Shown: positions 25,912 to 34,700 of the stretch, piece by piece
Position numbering within the stretch: the stretch's first letter is position 1
Layout: each line of letters opens with the position of its first letter
DNA from: Micromonospora arida
GTDB taxonomy: Bacteria > Actinomycetota > Actinomycetes > Mycobacteriales > Micromonosporaceae
Direction: 5' to 3'
DNA length: 58,109 bases
NCBI RefSeq assembly: GCF_003857035.1
Contig: NZ_QGSY01000306.1
Coordinates: forward strand, 1 to 58,109
The notes under the pieces: model-generated
Databases searched by the model: none
What the model was told of the DNA's origin: nothing
Seen by the model: only the letters and a program-made list of their open reading frames with translations
Position numbers and translations under genes: made by a program

Positions 25912-27402
25912 TCAGCGGGGCCAGTGACGCGCCAGCTGCGGCGGGCAAACGCCGCAGGGCAGGGTCGTGGCGAAGCCGGCAGCCTGGCTAGCGCGCAGCT
26001 GCCGTAGCCGGATCTTGGCTACGTCGGCGCGGGACTCGACATCGGCGATGGCCCGGCCCAGGTCGTCGGCGCAGACGACGGTGGTGGTGACGAACAGCGA
26101 CATCAGGCCCACCCCGGACCCGGTTGCCTCTTCCCGCGCGGTCTGCAGGGCCCGTTCCCGATCGGCGTGGTCCCGAGCGGACTCGTCGCGCTTCTGCGCC
26201 CGGTTGTACGCCGCCCGGAACGCCGCGGCGTTGACCTCGCTCTCCACGATCCGCGCGGCCTCCCCGGCTGGGAAAGGCCGATACAGCAGCGAAACCCTCT
26301 TCGGGTACGGGCCGGGTGCCAGCAGCCGCGCCAGGACGTCGGCGTGCACGTGCTGGCGCGGTGCCTCATGCCACGCCCACGACACTGACGTGCCGGAGTC
26401 GTGCACGTACCGGTCGAGGTGCTCCTCAGCCATCACCGGCCCGGCGCTGTCCCAGTCCAGCCACCGGGTCAGATTCAGGCCGGGAGTCGCCGCCAGGCGG
26501 GCCACATCTCCTCGGCTGGCCGGGTCGAAGGCCGTCCGCACAACGGCCGAGATGGCCTCCGCGCTGGCCCGGCCGAGAACGGTGAGGCCGCAGCTGCCCA
26601 GCGAGTCCTGCAGACCCGGCAAGGTCCGGCTGATCTCCTCCAGGGCCTCGTTCTCGTTCTTGGGTTTGCTGGGGGAAGCGCCGGGCTTGAAGGTCACAGA
26701 CACCCGAGTTTCCACGTCGGCGGCAGCCGCCGGGGACACCTCCACCAGCCGTTGCAGTACTCGCCGGGCGGAAGCCGGCCCGTGGGGGACGATCCGTCGG
26801 CTGACGTGGTCGGCCAACCGGGAGCCGGGGTCCGGGGCGGTGTCCACGGTGATGGTGACGTGGTCGACGATCGGCAGATAGCCCAGGTTCGCCAACCAGC
26901 CACCCCAGTTGGCCACCCACGCGGCGCTCGCGTCCGGATCGGCCAACCACGTCGACGTCGCCGCGCAGCGCAGCGTCACCGTCATGGTGCCCAACCGGCG
27001 GTTGTAGACCACCCCGTACCCGTCGGCACCCTCGTCCTCGACGGTCAGCAGGCTGGTCGGCGCGAGTACGCCCGGCAGCTGCCAGGCGTGCTCGCCGGCC
27101 ACCATCACCCCGGAGCGGTACGAGGTGTAGCCGCGGCTGGTGCCGATCAGCCATCGCACTCGCTGTGCGATTCCGGCTGACAGCGGCACCCCGTCCCACC
27201 GCAGGACCAACAGCACCACGAGCAGCACACAGGGACCGGCGGAGACGGCCAGCGCCCGCAGTCCCATCGATCCGGAGACGATCAGCACGGTGATCGCCGC
27301 CAGGACGACGAAGGTCTGCGTCGGTCCGAGGCCGAACAGGCCCATGCCCCGCGCCCGCCGCCAACCCCCGTAGGTACGTATCTGCGCCTGGTTGCTGCTC
27401 AT
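25912..27402 (-). CDS. SCO6880-family conjugation protein
   Basis: A 496-residue membrane-associated protein of the family named after Streptomyces SCO6880, regularly encoded beside the VirB4-like ATPase. Two hydrophobic helices near residues 28-68 (TQTFVVLAAITVLIV, LAVSAGPCVLLVVLLVL) give a PrgI-like N-terminus. The long soluble part resembles the N-terminal domain of VirB4 (YRPFPAGEAARIVESEVNAA, a helix-rich region, then a CxxC-type CGVC near the end). It overlaps the upstream TrbL-like gene by four bases. Function is inferred from family and context. Confidence 0.83.
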   Translation of the reverse strand: MSSNQAQIRTYGGWRRARGMGLFGLGPTQTFVVLAAITVLIVSGSMGLRALAVSAGPCVLLVVLLVLRWDGVPLSAGIAQRVRWLIGTSRGYTSYRSGVMVAGEHAWQLPGVLAPTSLLTVEDEGADGYGVVYNRRLGTMTVTLRCAATSTWLADPDASAAWVANWGGWLANLGYLPIVDHVTITVDTAPDPGSRLADHVSRRIVPHGPASARRVLQRLVEVSPAAAADVETRVSVTFKPGASPSKPKNENEALEEISRTLPGLQDSLGSCGLTVLGRASAEAISAVVRTAFDPASRGDVARLAATPGLNLTRWLDWDSAGPVMAEEHLDRYVHDSGTSVSWAWHEAPRQHVHADVLARLLAPGPYPKRVSLLYRPFPAGEAARIVESEVNAAAFRAAYNRAQKRDESARDHADRERALQTAREEATGSGVGLMSLFVTTTVVCADDLGRAIADVESRADVAKIRLRQLRASQAAGFATTLPCGVCPPQLARHWPR

Positions 27403-28847
27403 GACGGCGTGATCCCGTCCCGCATCGCGGAGTTTGCCGTGTTCGCCCCTGCTTTCGCTGCGCTAGCTGCGGCCTGCGCGGCCACGACGGCGCCGATGAC
27501 AACCGGTGCCGCCGGTCCGGTCGCAGCTCCTGCCGCCCCGGCCGCTGCCGTGCCACCTCCAGCCGCCGCGCCACCAGCAGCTGCCGCGCTCCCACCGGCG
27601 GACGCGGTAGCGCCGGATCCAGCCGGCACGGCGGTTGTCGCTGTTACCGGACCCCAATTGCCGCCGGCGGTGGCGCTACCGTTGATCACGGTCGGCGTGC
27701 TACCGGTTGTGCCCCCACCGGACCCACCCGTCGGCGAGGGCGCGGAGGGAGTCGGCATGGCGCCGGTCGGGCCGTTGCCGCTGCCGTTACCAGGTCCCCG
27801 TGAGTCCATGTAGCGGGCGTGGTCGCCGGCACTGTGACCACCGACCGCCCCACGTACCGAAGACGCGGCGTGCAGGCCTGCGGCCGCGCCAGCGCCGGCC
27901 ATGCCGAGGCCTCCGCCTCCGGAGGCGACGCCGCCGGTGAAGACAGTGAAGAACTTCATCAGCGCGGGTAGGGCGATCACCGACAGGGCCAGCATCCCGA
28001 GACCCATCAGCCAGTCCCGCCCGTTACCGCGCATCATCATGAACGAAGTGGCGTACACCGATACCGCCGCCGGCTTGTACAGCGCGAGCGCGAGCGTCCA
28101 TCCGAGGGTCTTGTGCAGCCACTGGCCGGTACCTCGGGTGATGGAGCCTGCCGCCGCCAGCTGCAGCAGTCCGGCGAGGATCACCACGGCGCCTTCGCGG
28201 AAGACCATCAGAATCGTCTGCACCACGGCGGCGAGGATGACGAACACGCCGACCAGGATCATCACGAATGGGGCAACCGACGCGCCGGGAAGCAGCAGCG
28301 CGCCGAGCGCTGCGCTCATCGCCTCGTTGGGTGGCTTGTTGGATTCCTTGAAGATCGCCTCGTTCAGCAGCCACATTGAGTAGCTGTCCCCGGCCTCTAG
28401 GACCAGGTGGGTGCCGGCGACGCCGACGCTGCCCCACAGGGCGGTGTTCCAGACTCCCCGGACCGCTTGCAGAAGCGGCGCCCCCTTTCGGCTGATAACG
28501 ATGGTGATGCCCTGCCACAACAACCCGCCGACCAGGACCAGGATCGTGATCGGCAGCATGAACCCGCGCAGCTGCTGCGCTGGCCCGGCCGCCCCGTTGC
28601 ACTGGGCCATCCAGTCGGTGGCCCACTGACCCGGGTCGGACCCGCTGGTCGGGCACAGGTTGTTCGATGGGATGAGCGTCCAACTGGTTAGCAGGCCGGC
28701 GACCCACTGGATGGCGTCTTTCACCGCGCTGGCCAGCCCGTCGAGGATCGTGTTGACCATCGAGTCGCGAGCCTCGATGCCGGTGTTGATTCCACCGACG
28801 ATGACGCCGCTGCAGGTCGCGGGCATGAAGGGGTTACAGATTGGCAT
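27399..28847 (-). CDS. VirB6/TrbL-like channel protein
   Basis: Polytopic membrane protein expected to form part of the transfer channel. About six hydrophobic helices are visible between residues ~95 and ~300 (MLPITILVLVGGLLWQGITIV, FVMILVGVFVILAAVVQTILM, VVILAGLLQLAAAGS, LMGLGMLALSVIALPALMKFF). The last ~170 residues are a low-complexity Gly/Ala/Pro/Thr tail. The N-terminus has three Cys in the first 12-70 residues (CNPFMPATC, NLCPTSG). Topology and neighbours support the role; sequence alone does not prove it. Confidence 0.82.
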   Translation of the reverse strand: MPICNPFMPATCSGVIVGGINTGIEARDSMVNTILDGLASAVKDAIQWVAGLLTSWTLIPSNNLCPTSGSDPGQWATDWMAQCNGAAGPAQQLRGFMLPITILVLVGGLLWQGITIVISRKGAPLLQAVRGVWNTALWGSVGVAGTHLVLEAGDSYSMWLLNEAIFKESNKPPNEAMSAALGALLLPGASVAPFVMILVGVFVILAAVVQTILMVFREGAVVILAGLLQLAAAGSITRGTGQWLHKTLGWTLALALYKPAAVSVYATSFMMMRGNGRDWLMGLGMLALSVIALPALMKFFTVFTGGVASGGGGLGMAGAGAAAGLHAASSVRGAVGGHSAGDHARYMDSRGPGNGSGNGPTGAMPTPSAPSPTGGSGGGTTGSTPTVINGSATAGGNWGPVTATTAVPAGSGATASAGGSAAAAGGAAAGGGTAAAGAAGAATGPAAPVVIGAVVAAQAAASAAKAGANTANSAMRDGITPS

Positions 28848-28851
28848 GAGG

Positions 28852-29595
28852 TCACCTACCTGCGCTGAAGGGAAGGAACATGGAGGTGTAGGGATCCAGA
28901 ACGACGGTCACGGCCTGGTCGAACGTCCCACCAGCGGGTGCCAGCAGCGCCCAGTCCGAGTCCGTCCAGCGCACACGCACCTCGGTGCTCACCATCAGCG
29001 AGCTACCCGAGCCGCCCGATGCTTCCGTCAGCAGGCGTAGGGCGACCTCGTCGTCGGTGTAGCTGACGATTCGGTAGCCGAGCAAGGTGGCGTTCAGGCG
29101 TCCGACGGGCTGCCCGTCCGCCACGCCCACCTGGCCGCGCAGCTCGTCGTACGCCTGCGCGACCTGGGCCCGCATCGCGGCCGCGTCGGCTCCAATTACC
29201 TGGGTACGCAGCGTGGGGCCGAACACGGCCGGCCCGACCTGCGGGTTGACGCGCACGACAATGTGTACGGCGGCCAGCACCGCGCCGCCAGGATCGTGTG
29301 CGAACCCGCGAGCCCGCCCCTCGCTGGAGTTGCGAGGGCCGGATTGCGCCGATACGGGCACCGAGACTCCCGCGACGTCGGCCCAGCCCAAGTCATTCGG
29401 CAGGAATGCTTGCCCATCGGTGGTCTCGGGGCGGACCAGCACCGGACCTAAGGTCGAGGTGACAGGACGATCCGGGCCGCCGCCGAACACCACCGTTACG
29501 GCTGCGGCGCCTAGCACCGCCGCAGCGGTCAAACACAGGGCGGTAGTCCGGCGGCGTGTGGTGCGGCGGGCGCGAGTAATGACGTCGTAGGTCAT
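28852..29595 (-). CDS. VirB8/TcpC-like conjugal transfer protein
   Basis: A 247-residue single-pass membrane protein: basic N-terminus (RARRTTRRRTT), one helix (ALCLTAAAVLGAAAVTVVFGG) and an extracytoplasmic domain with NTF2-like alternation, including VRVRWTDSDWALL near the end, typical of TcpC/VirB8-type assembly factors. It lies between the TrbL-like gene and a small membrane protein in the same operon. Role is inferred from topology and position. Confidence 0.78.
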   Translation of the reverse strand: MTYDVITRARRTTRRRTTALCLTAAAVLGAAAVTVVFGGGPDRPVTSTLGPVLVRPETTDGQAFLPNDLGWADVAGVSVPVSAQSGPRNSSEGRARGFAHDPGGAVLAAVHIVVRVNPQVGPAVFGPTLRTQVIGADAAAMRAQVAQAYDELRGQVGVADGQPVGRLNATLLGYRIVSYTDDEVALRLLTEASGGSGSSLMVSTEVRVRWTDSDWALLAPAGGTFDQAVTVVLDPYTSMFLPFSAGR

Positions 29596-29598
29596 GAC

Positions 29599-29895
29599 TC
29601 AGCTCGGCAGTACTGCGCCGACGACCACGGCCGCGACTGCGCCGCACGTGAGTCCAGCCAGCACCCACGGGATGCCAGCTGCCCCATCGGCTGCAAAGGC
29701 CGATCGGTTGCGGCGCCCGACAGCCATCATGATCCCGCAGACAAGCAGGCCGCCGACGCCAGCGACGATGAGGATCCACTTCATCCAGCCGATGAAGAGA
29801 TTCCCGGTTGCCTCAAGTCCGGGCGGGGCGGCCGGCGGGGGAGTAGGCGCGGCCAGGGCGTCGAGCGCAGCCCCAGCGAGGTAGTGAGCGAACAC
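29599..29895 (-). CDS. Small two-helix membrane protein, VirB2/pilin-like
   Basis: A 98-residue protein starting at GTG 29895 with upstream GGGAGAC. After a Pro-rich N-terminal segment it has two hydrophobic helices (NLFIGWMKWILIVAGVGGL and IPWVLAGLTCGAVAAVVVGAV) with a short basic loop (GRRNRSAFA). This is the shape of VirB2/TrbC-like conjugative pilins, though a true signal peptide is not obvious. It is the first gene of the leftward secretion operon. The longer open frame upstream to 30258 looks spurious. Confidence 0.72.
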   Translation of the reverse strand: MFAHYLAGAALDALAAPTPPPAAPPGLEATGNLFIGWMKWILIVAGVGGLLVCGIMMAVGRRNRSAFAADGAAGIPWVLAGLTCGAVAAVVVGAVLPS

Positions 29896-29994
29896 AGCAG
29901 TCTCCCGAAGGTCACGATGCCCTCGGTTGGGCATCTGCCCTGGACCTTCGCCGGCTGGGGCTGACGGCAGAGTTGACGCTGGTATTGCTGGCAC

Positions 29995-30033
29995 CGTTAC
30001 CGCCGCTACCAGCGACGACTGGCAGCGGTAACG
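29995..30033. promoter_or_regulatory. Inverted repeat in the divergent T4SS promoter region
   Basis: CGTTACCGC at 29995-30003 and its complement GCGGTAACG at 30025-30033 form a perfect 9-bp inverted repeat between the leftward secretion operon and the rightward lipoprotein gene. The same 9-mer occurs twice in front of the integrase. A shared regulator is possible. A TTGACG box (29973-29978) lies just left. Confidence 0.4.
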
Positions 30034-30061
30034 GCCTTGGCAACGCGGCACCGTCGTGGCC

Positions 30062-30625
30062 ATGAATGCGCGAACTCGAGCAGCAGCGGCGCTCACCCTG
30101 ACGTTGGCCGTTACCGGTTGCACCGGCGGCGGACAGCCAGCGCCGACGGTGCCAAGCACAATGGTTCTCAATTCGGCAGACGTCGCCGCCCCAGTTCCAC
30201 CGCCTAGACAGCCGGGCTTCGCACACGCCGATCCCGGCGAGGTGTGCCACCGGTTCACCGCGGCCCTCTACAGCGCCGACACCCGGCGGGATGCCGGACC
30301 GGACGACGCCTACGAGCGCGCCATCCGCTACGTCAGCAGCGCCCTGGCCGGACAAAGCCCGGCCGCCGGGAGGGACGGCCGCTGGGCGACCTGGGCCGAA
30401 CACCGGGCGTACGTCGACACGATCGTGGAACCCTTCGTCGACGCGCTGCAGCCAGCAGACACCGCGATCACCGCACGGCGCGCCGTCCGGGTGAGCGCGA
30501 CTCCCCGGGGCGAAGACGGCTGGACGGAGTACAGCCTGGTCGACTGCAGCCTTCGTCGCGGCGGCCCGGACGGATCTGGCTGGCGGGTCGTTGGGTACGA
30601 GATCCGCCAGGCAGGTCTGCGATGA
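30062..30625 (+). CDS. Secreted lipoprotein of the transfer module
   Basis: A 187-residue exported protein with a signal peptide and lipobox: RTRAAAALTLTLAVTGC, cleaved before Cys20 so that the protein is lipid-anchored outside the membrane. The mature part is Pro-rich at first, then a small helical/strand domain (EVCHRFTAALYSAD, YVDTIVEPFVDAL, YSLVDCSLRR). No family recognised. Its stop overlaps the start of the cell-wall hydrolase, so the two are made together, probably for passage through the wall during transfer. Confidence 0.78.
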   Translation: MNARTRAAAALTLTLAVTGCTGGGQPAPTVPSTMVLNSADVAAPVPPPRQPGFAHADPGEVCHRFTAALYSADTRRDAGPDDAYERAIRYVSSALAGQSPAAGRDGRWATWAEHRAYVDTIVEPFVDALQPADTAITARRAVRVSATPRGEDGWTEYSLVDCSLRRGGPDGSGWRVVGYEIRQAGLR

Positions 30626-31680
30626 GCCGGCGGTGGCCGATCCTCGCCGGAGGACTCGCCGTTGTGGTCCTGGCGCCGCTTGCGCTGATCGTGTTCGTTG
30701 CTTTCGCGGTGATCGGAGCGAGTCCGGCGATGGGGTGCACCATCGGTCCGCCCAGCGTTTCGCCCGGCGCTCCTGCCGCACAAACGGGCTGGCCCGGTCA
30801 GGGCTCCTGGACCTCAGAGCAGGTCAGCAACGCGGCCGTCATCGTCTCCGTCGGCGCCGAGCTGCACATACCGCGCTACGGCTGGGAGATCGCCGTGGCC
30901 ACCGCGATGCAGGAGTCCACCCTGCGCAACCTCGGCCACCTCGGCGAGGACAACGACCACGACTCGCTCGGGCTGTTCCAGCAGCGACCCAGCCAGGGCT
31001 GGGGCACCCCAGAGCAGATTCTTGACCCCCGCTACGCCGCCCGGAAGTTCTACGAGCGACTGGTCAAGGTCCACGGCTGGCAGACCATGCCGCTCACCCA
31101 GGCCGCGCAGGCCGTGCAGCGGTCGGCGTTCCCCGACGCGTACGCGAAGTGGCAGCCCGAGGCTCAGCAGTTGGTGGCCCTGATCAGCGACGGCTTGAAC
31201 ATCGTCTGCACCAGCGACGGCGGGGACGGACTCCCGCCCCTGGACGACGCCGGCCTTCCCGACGGGTACATACTGCCGTCCGATCCGCAGCTGCGGGCGG
31301 TCGTCTCCTTCGCCCTTGCGCAGCGTGGCAAGCCCTACGTCTGGGGCGCTGAAGGGCCGGACAGCTACGACTGCTCCGGCCTGATGATGGCCTCTTGGGC
31401 TAAAGGCGGCGTGCCGATCCCTCGGGTTACCGCCGACCAGGTGCACACCGGTGTCGACGTCCCCTCGCTGGCGGCGATGCGGCCAGCTGACTTGATCTTC
31501 ATCCCCGGCTCGGACGGCACGATGACTCGACCTGGTCACGTCGGGATGTACATCGGTACTGACCGTTTTGGTCGGCAGTACCTCGTTCAGGCACCCTCAA
31601 CCGGCGACGTTATTAAGGTCGTTCCGGTCAGCTACTGGAGCCGGCAGGTGGCCGTTATCCGGAGGCCAATTTCGCGATGA
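30622..31680 (+). CDS. Bifunctional lytic transglycosylase / NlpC-P60 endopeptidase
   Basis: Cell-wall enzyme that opens peptidoglycan for the conjugation channel (VirB1-like). An N-terminal membrane anchor (ILAGGLAVVVLAPLALIVFV) is followed by a transglycosylase-like domain with the catalytic Glu in ATAMQESTLRNLGH, and a C-terminal NlpC/P60 domain with catalytic Cys in SYDCSGLMMASW and His in RPGHVGMYIG. Length is 352 residues. It is coupled to the lipoprotein gene by ATGA overlap. Convergent with the large STAND gene 62 bp away. Confidence 0.9.
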   Translation: MSRRWPILAGGLAVVVLAPLALIVFVAFAVIGASPAMGCTIGPPSVSPGAPAAQTGWPGQGSWTSEQVSNAAVIVSVGAELHIPRYGWEIAVATAMQESTLRNLGHLGEDNDHDSLGLFQQRPSQGWGTPEQILDPRYAARKFYERLVKVHGWQTMPLTQAAQAVQRSAFPDAYAKWQPEAQQLVALISDGLNIVCTSDGGDGLPPLDDAGLPDGYILPSDPQLRAVVSFALAQRGKPYVWGAEGPDSYDCSGLMMASWAKGGVPIPRVTADQVHTGVDVPSLAAMRPADLIFIPGSDGTMTRPGHVGMYIGTDRFGRQYLVQAPSTGDVIKVVPVSYWSRQVAVIRRPISR

Positions 31681-31742
31681 AGTATGCCTAAGCCGCACTG
31701 TCGCTAATCTAGTCAGGTTGTCCTGACGGCCTGATGCTGCGA

Positions 31743-34700
31743 TTACTCCATATAGGTCTTTCTGGTTGGCAGTCCACCCCCCGACGTTCGAGGCTCTGCT
31801 AGCAAGTTTTGCACCACTGACCGAGATGTGACGTCGCCATTGCAGGAGTGCGAAAGCCACCGTTGCGCGAGATCCCCCAACTCATCCCGCTGCACCTCAA
31901 TATGCCACAAAGCGCCAAAAATTAAATGCCATGCTTCATGAGAAAGTTGGTGACGAATGCATTCCATGCCTAGCGAGAAAAGCTGTTGAGAATGCCTGTC
32001 TTCCTTCAATAGTGTATGCCAGACAGAATGCCATGACCGCCGTTCTTGATGACTATTGAGCCAATCCATGGCGCCGTCACGAAGTATTGGGCGGTCTAAG
32101 TCGCACAACCAACCGATTCGCCAAAGAGTGGTCCAGTTGACGTCGTCTTGCGAAAGTTCGTTCAGCCGGGTGACGGCAACTTCGTGGAGCTCCGCCACCA
32201 CCTTCCCGTGATCAAGATTTGCCAAGGCAACCTCCTGCCACTGCTTGTTAATCGGCGCGACAGAAAGCCACTCGATTGCCGCGATCGACAGGCGCTCTCG
32301 ATCCTCTGGGCACCACGCCCACAAGCTACGCCACACCCGAGGCCACCGGCTTGAAATTGGCTTCTCTCGAATCGAGGCGAAGTTGTGTAGCTGACTCCAG
32401 GCGACGGCATTCAATGGTTCAGAAAAATTGTCTTCTTCCAACAACTTAACCCAGACATGGTGCCAACCATGTCTGTCCAATCCGTAGGATTGCAGCCAGG
32501 CGGAGGCTAGTTCGACAAGTTCGGAAGTTGCCCAATCGACCTTCCGCAGCTCGTCCCAGAGGTGTGGCCACCTTTCGTGCCCGGGGTTCAGCTGGATCCA
32601 GGCTAGGGCCAACGGTTGAAGTTGATCGCCACGACGACCGGTTTTCCATAGGGCTTCCCAAACATGTGGCCACAATGTGTGCGATGTGCCATTGGGCAGC
32701 CATCTATAGCCCTCGTCAGAGAGTTGTGGTACTGACTCACCGGACTTCCAAAGCAGTCTCCACAGCCCCGGCCATTCCGGGGAGTAGTTGCGGCGGGTGA
32801 GCCAGTCGAGACCTTGAGGTCCAATGGCCTCCCTGTAGAAGTTCCACCGCCACAGGGCCTTCCAGGCCCGTGGCCAGGCAGAATGGTCGTGATGACCATC
32901 AAGCCACGCCAGGCCGATCTCGGCAAGCTCACGTGAACGGTCATGAGCCTTCCAAACAGCCTCCCAGACGTACGGCCACGAGGCGTGGTTGCTTGACGCT
33001 TCAAGCAGCCAACGCAGCCCCAGATCACTCCGCCCGTACTGGGAAACCAACACTGTTACTACATCACTCTGATCTCCTGCGCCCACCGTTAGCCACCCAG
33101 AGGCCAGCCGATGCATCTCATCGTTTGGTGAAACGAGCCCTAGTAGGGGCTCGAGAACGAAATTAGCCGTAGGTTCTAGAAAGTGGCGTTGCAGCCAAAG
33201 GCGTGCAACATTAAGAATGTCTTGGTCGTGATCGCCGGTTACTGTTTGTAGATGAAGCAAGTGGGCGAGGACAAAGACAACTTCGCGCCGTAGCCTGTGG
33301 GCTCGCAACCACTGCATTGCCTGCGGCCGGTAGAGGGTGTAATCGCGTTCGAGAAGACGTATCGCCACTTCGCCCCATTGCGAAGTCGGCGCGGCCGTGG
33401 TTAACAGCGAAGCAGAAAGGCTAACAAGCTTCTCATCTTCCGGTAAGTGCTTCAAGGCGGCCGAGAGTAGATCGCCAGCAATATTCTTGATGACGTTAGT
33501 TGACTTAGCCCAGAATTCGATAAGACTATTAAGTCGTGGATCGCGGAGCTTTTTAACTGCGTCTATTGCAACAAAATGCCATTCCCGCCAATCCGCTTTT
33601 TGTTCGAGCAAATCTATAATCGCTTGTGCCGCACCCTCGGACTGCCTGTAGTGCTGCAGCAGCTTGTGGCAAGTTAGCCGGAGGCCTGTGGTGTCGGCCC
33701 CGACCTTGGTGCCGTTAATGTAGGAAAGGGTCCTTGGCAGGGGGTGCGGTTTCCACTCAATTGTGGGAAGTGCGGCGGCTAACTCCAGCCATACCGGGAG
33801 TTCGGCAAGCGGCATTGTATCTGCAGCTATGCGTTCGCGGTACGTCTGAAGGAGTATCTCTGCAATGCTGTCCTTCGATACTCTCGCTCCTAAGTCACCT
33901 GTAACGTCTGCCAAAACTCGGGAGAGAGCCCAAAGCGGCGCGGTCCGTGTCGCAGGATCCTCGCCGTAAAGGTTGCAATCTGAAATTACTCGGAGTAGGT
34001 GGTTCTTTCGCGTATTGGTGCTGGCGCTCTCCGGAAACCAAGCATCGTATATTAGGTTCGCAATGTGAGGGTGAGTCAGCCATACGCCTTGCCGTGAACC
34101 TTGGCCGCGAATTTCTAGGTGCTCTTGTTCTTGCAATTTGGCTAGTGCATCTCGCTGCTCTGCAGGCAATGCGCTTTCGAAAGCTCGAGTCGGATATCCA
34201 GAGTAAAGGCGATTGATTGCCAGCACCTTGGTGACTGCGGCGATGATTCTATTCTGCGAGTCCATCGCAAGGAGACGGTCCCGGAGTCTGGCAGCGAATT
34301 CCTTGAGCGACGTCTTGTGGTGCCATTCAAAGAAGAGTTGTACGAGTAGGATATTTGGTTCAGATACCGGCACGATCTTCGTATTTGTTCTACGGGTAAA
34401 CCATGAACCTAAGACTTCGTAGTCTGCTGCGGACTCCTTCTCTAGCAGGCTTTGAGTGACCGTGACGTCATCGGCGAAATCTCGACTAAGTTGCTCGGCC
34501 TGCTCGGTCGGGCCACAACAGACGAGTAGCGGCAGTCGTTCTCCTTCTCCGCTATGCCGCAGATCATCGACTATCGCGATAGCCTTTTGCCAATGAGCCG
34601 TAACCTCGGCAGAGGAAGTGTGGTAAGGATCGTCGATAGCTAGAATGGAAAGAAGATGCGAGTCTGGATCGCCGCGCTCCGCTTGCTCTACCCATTCTAT

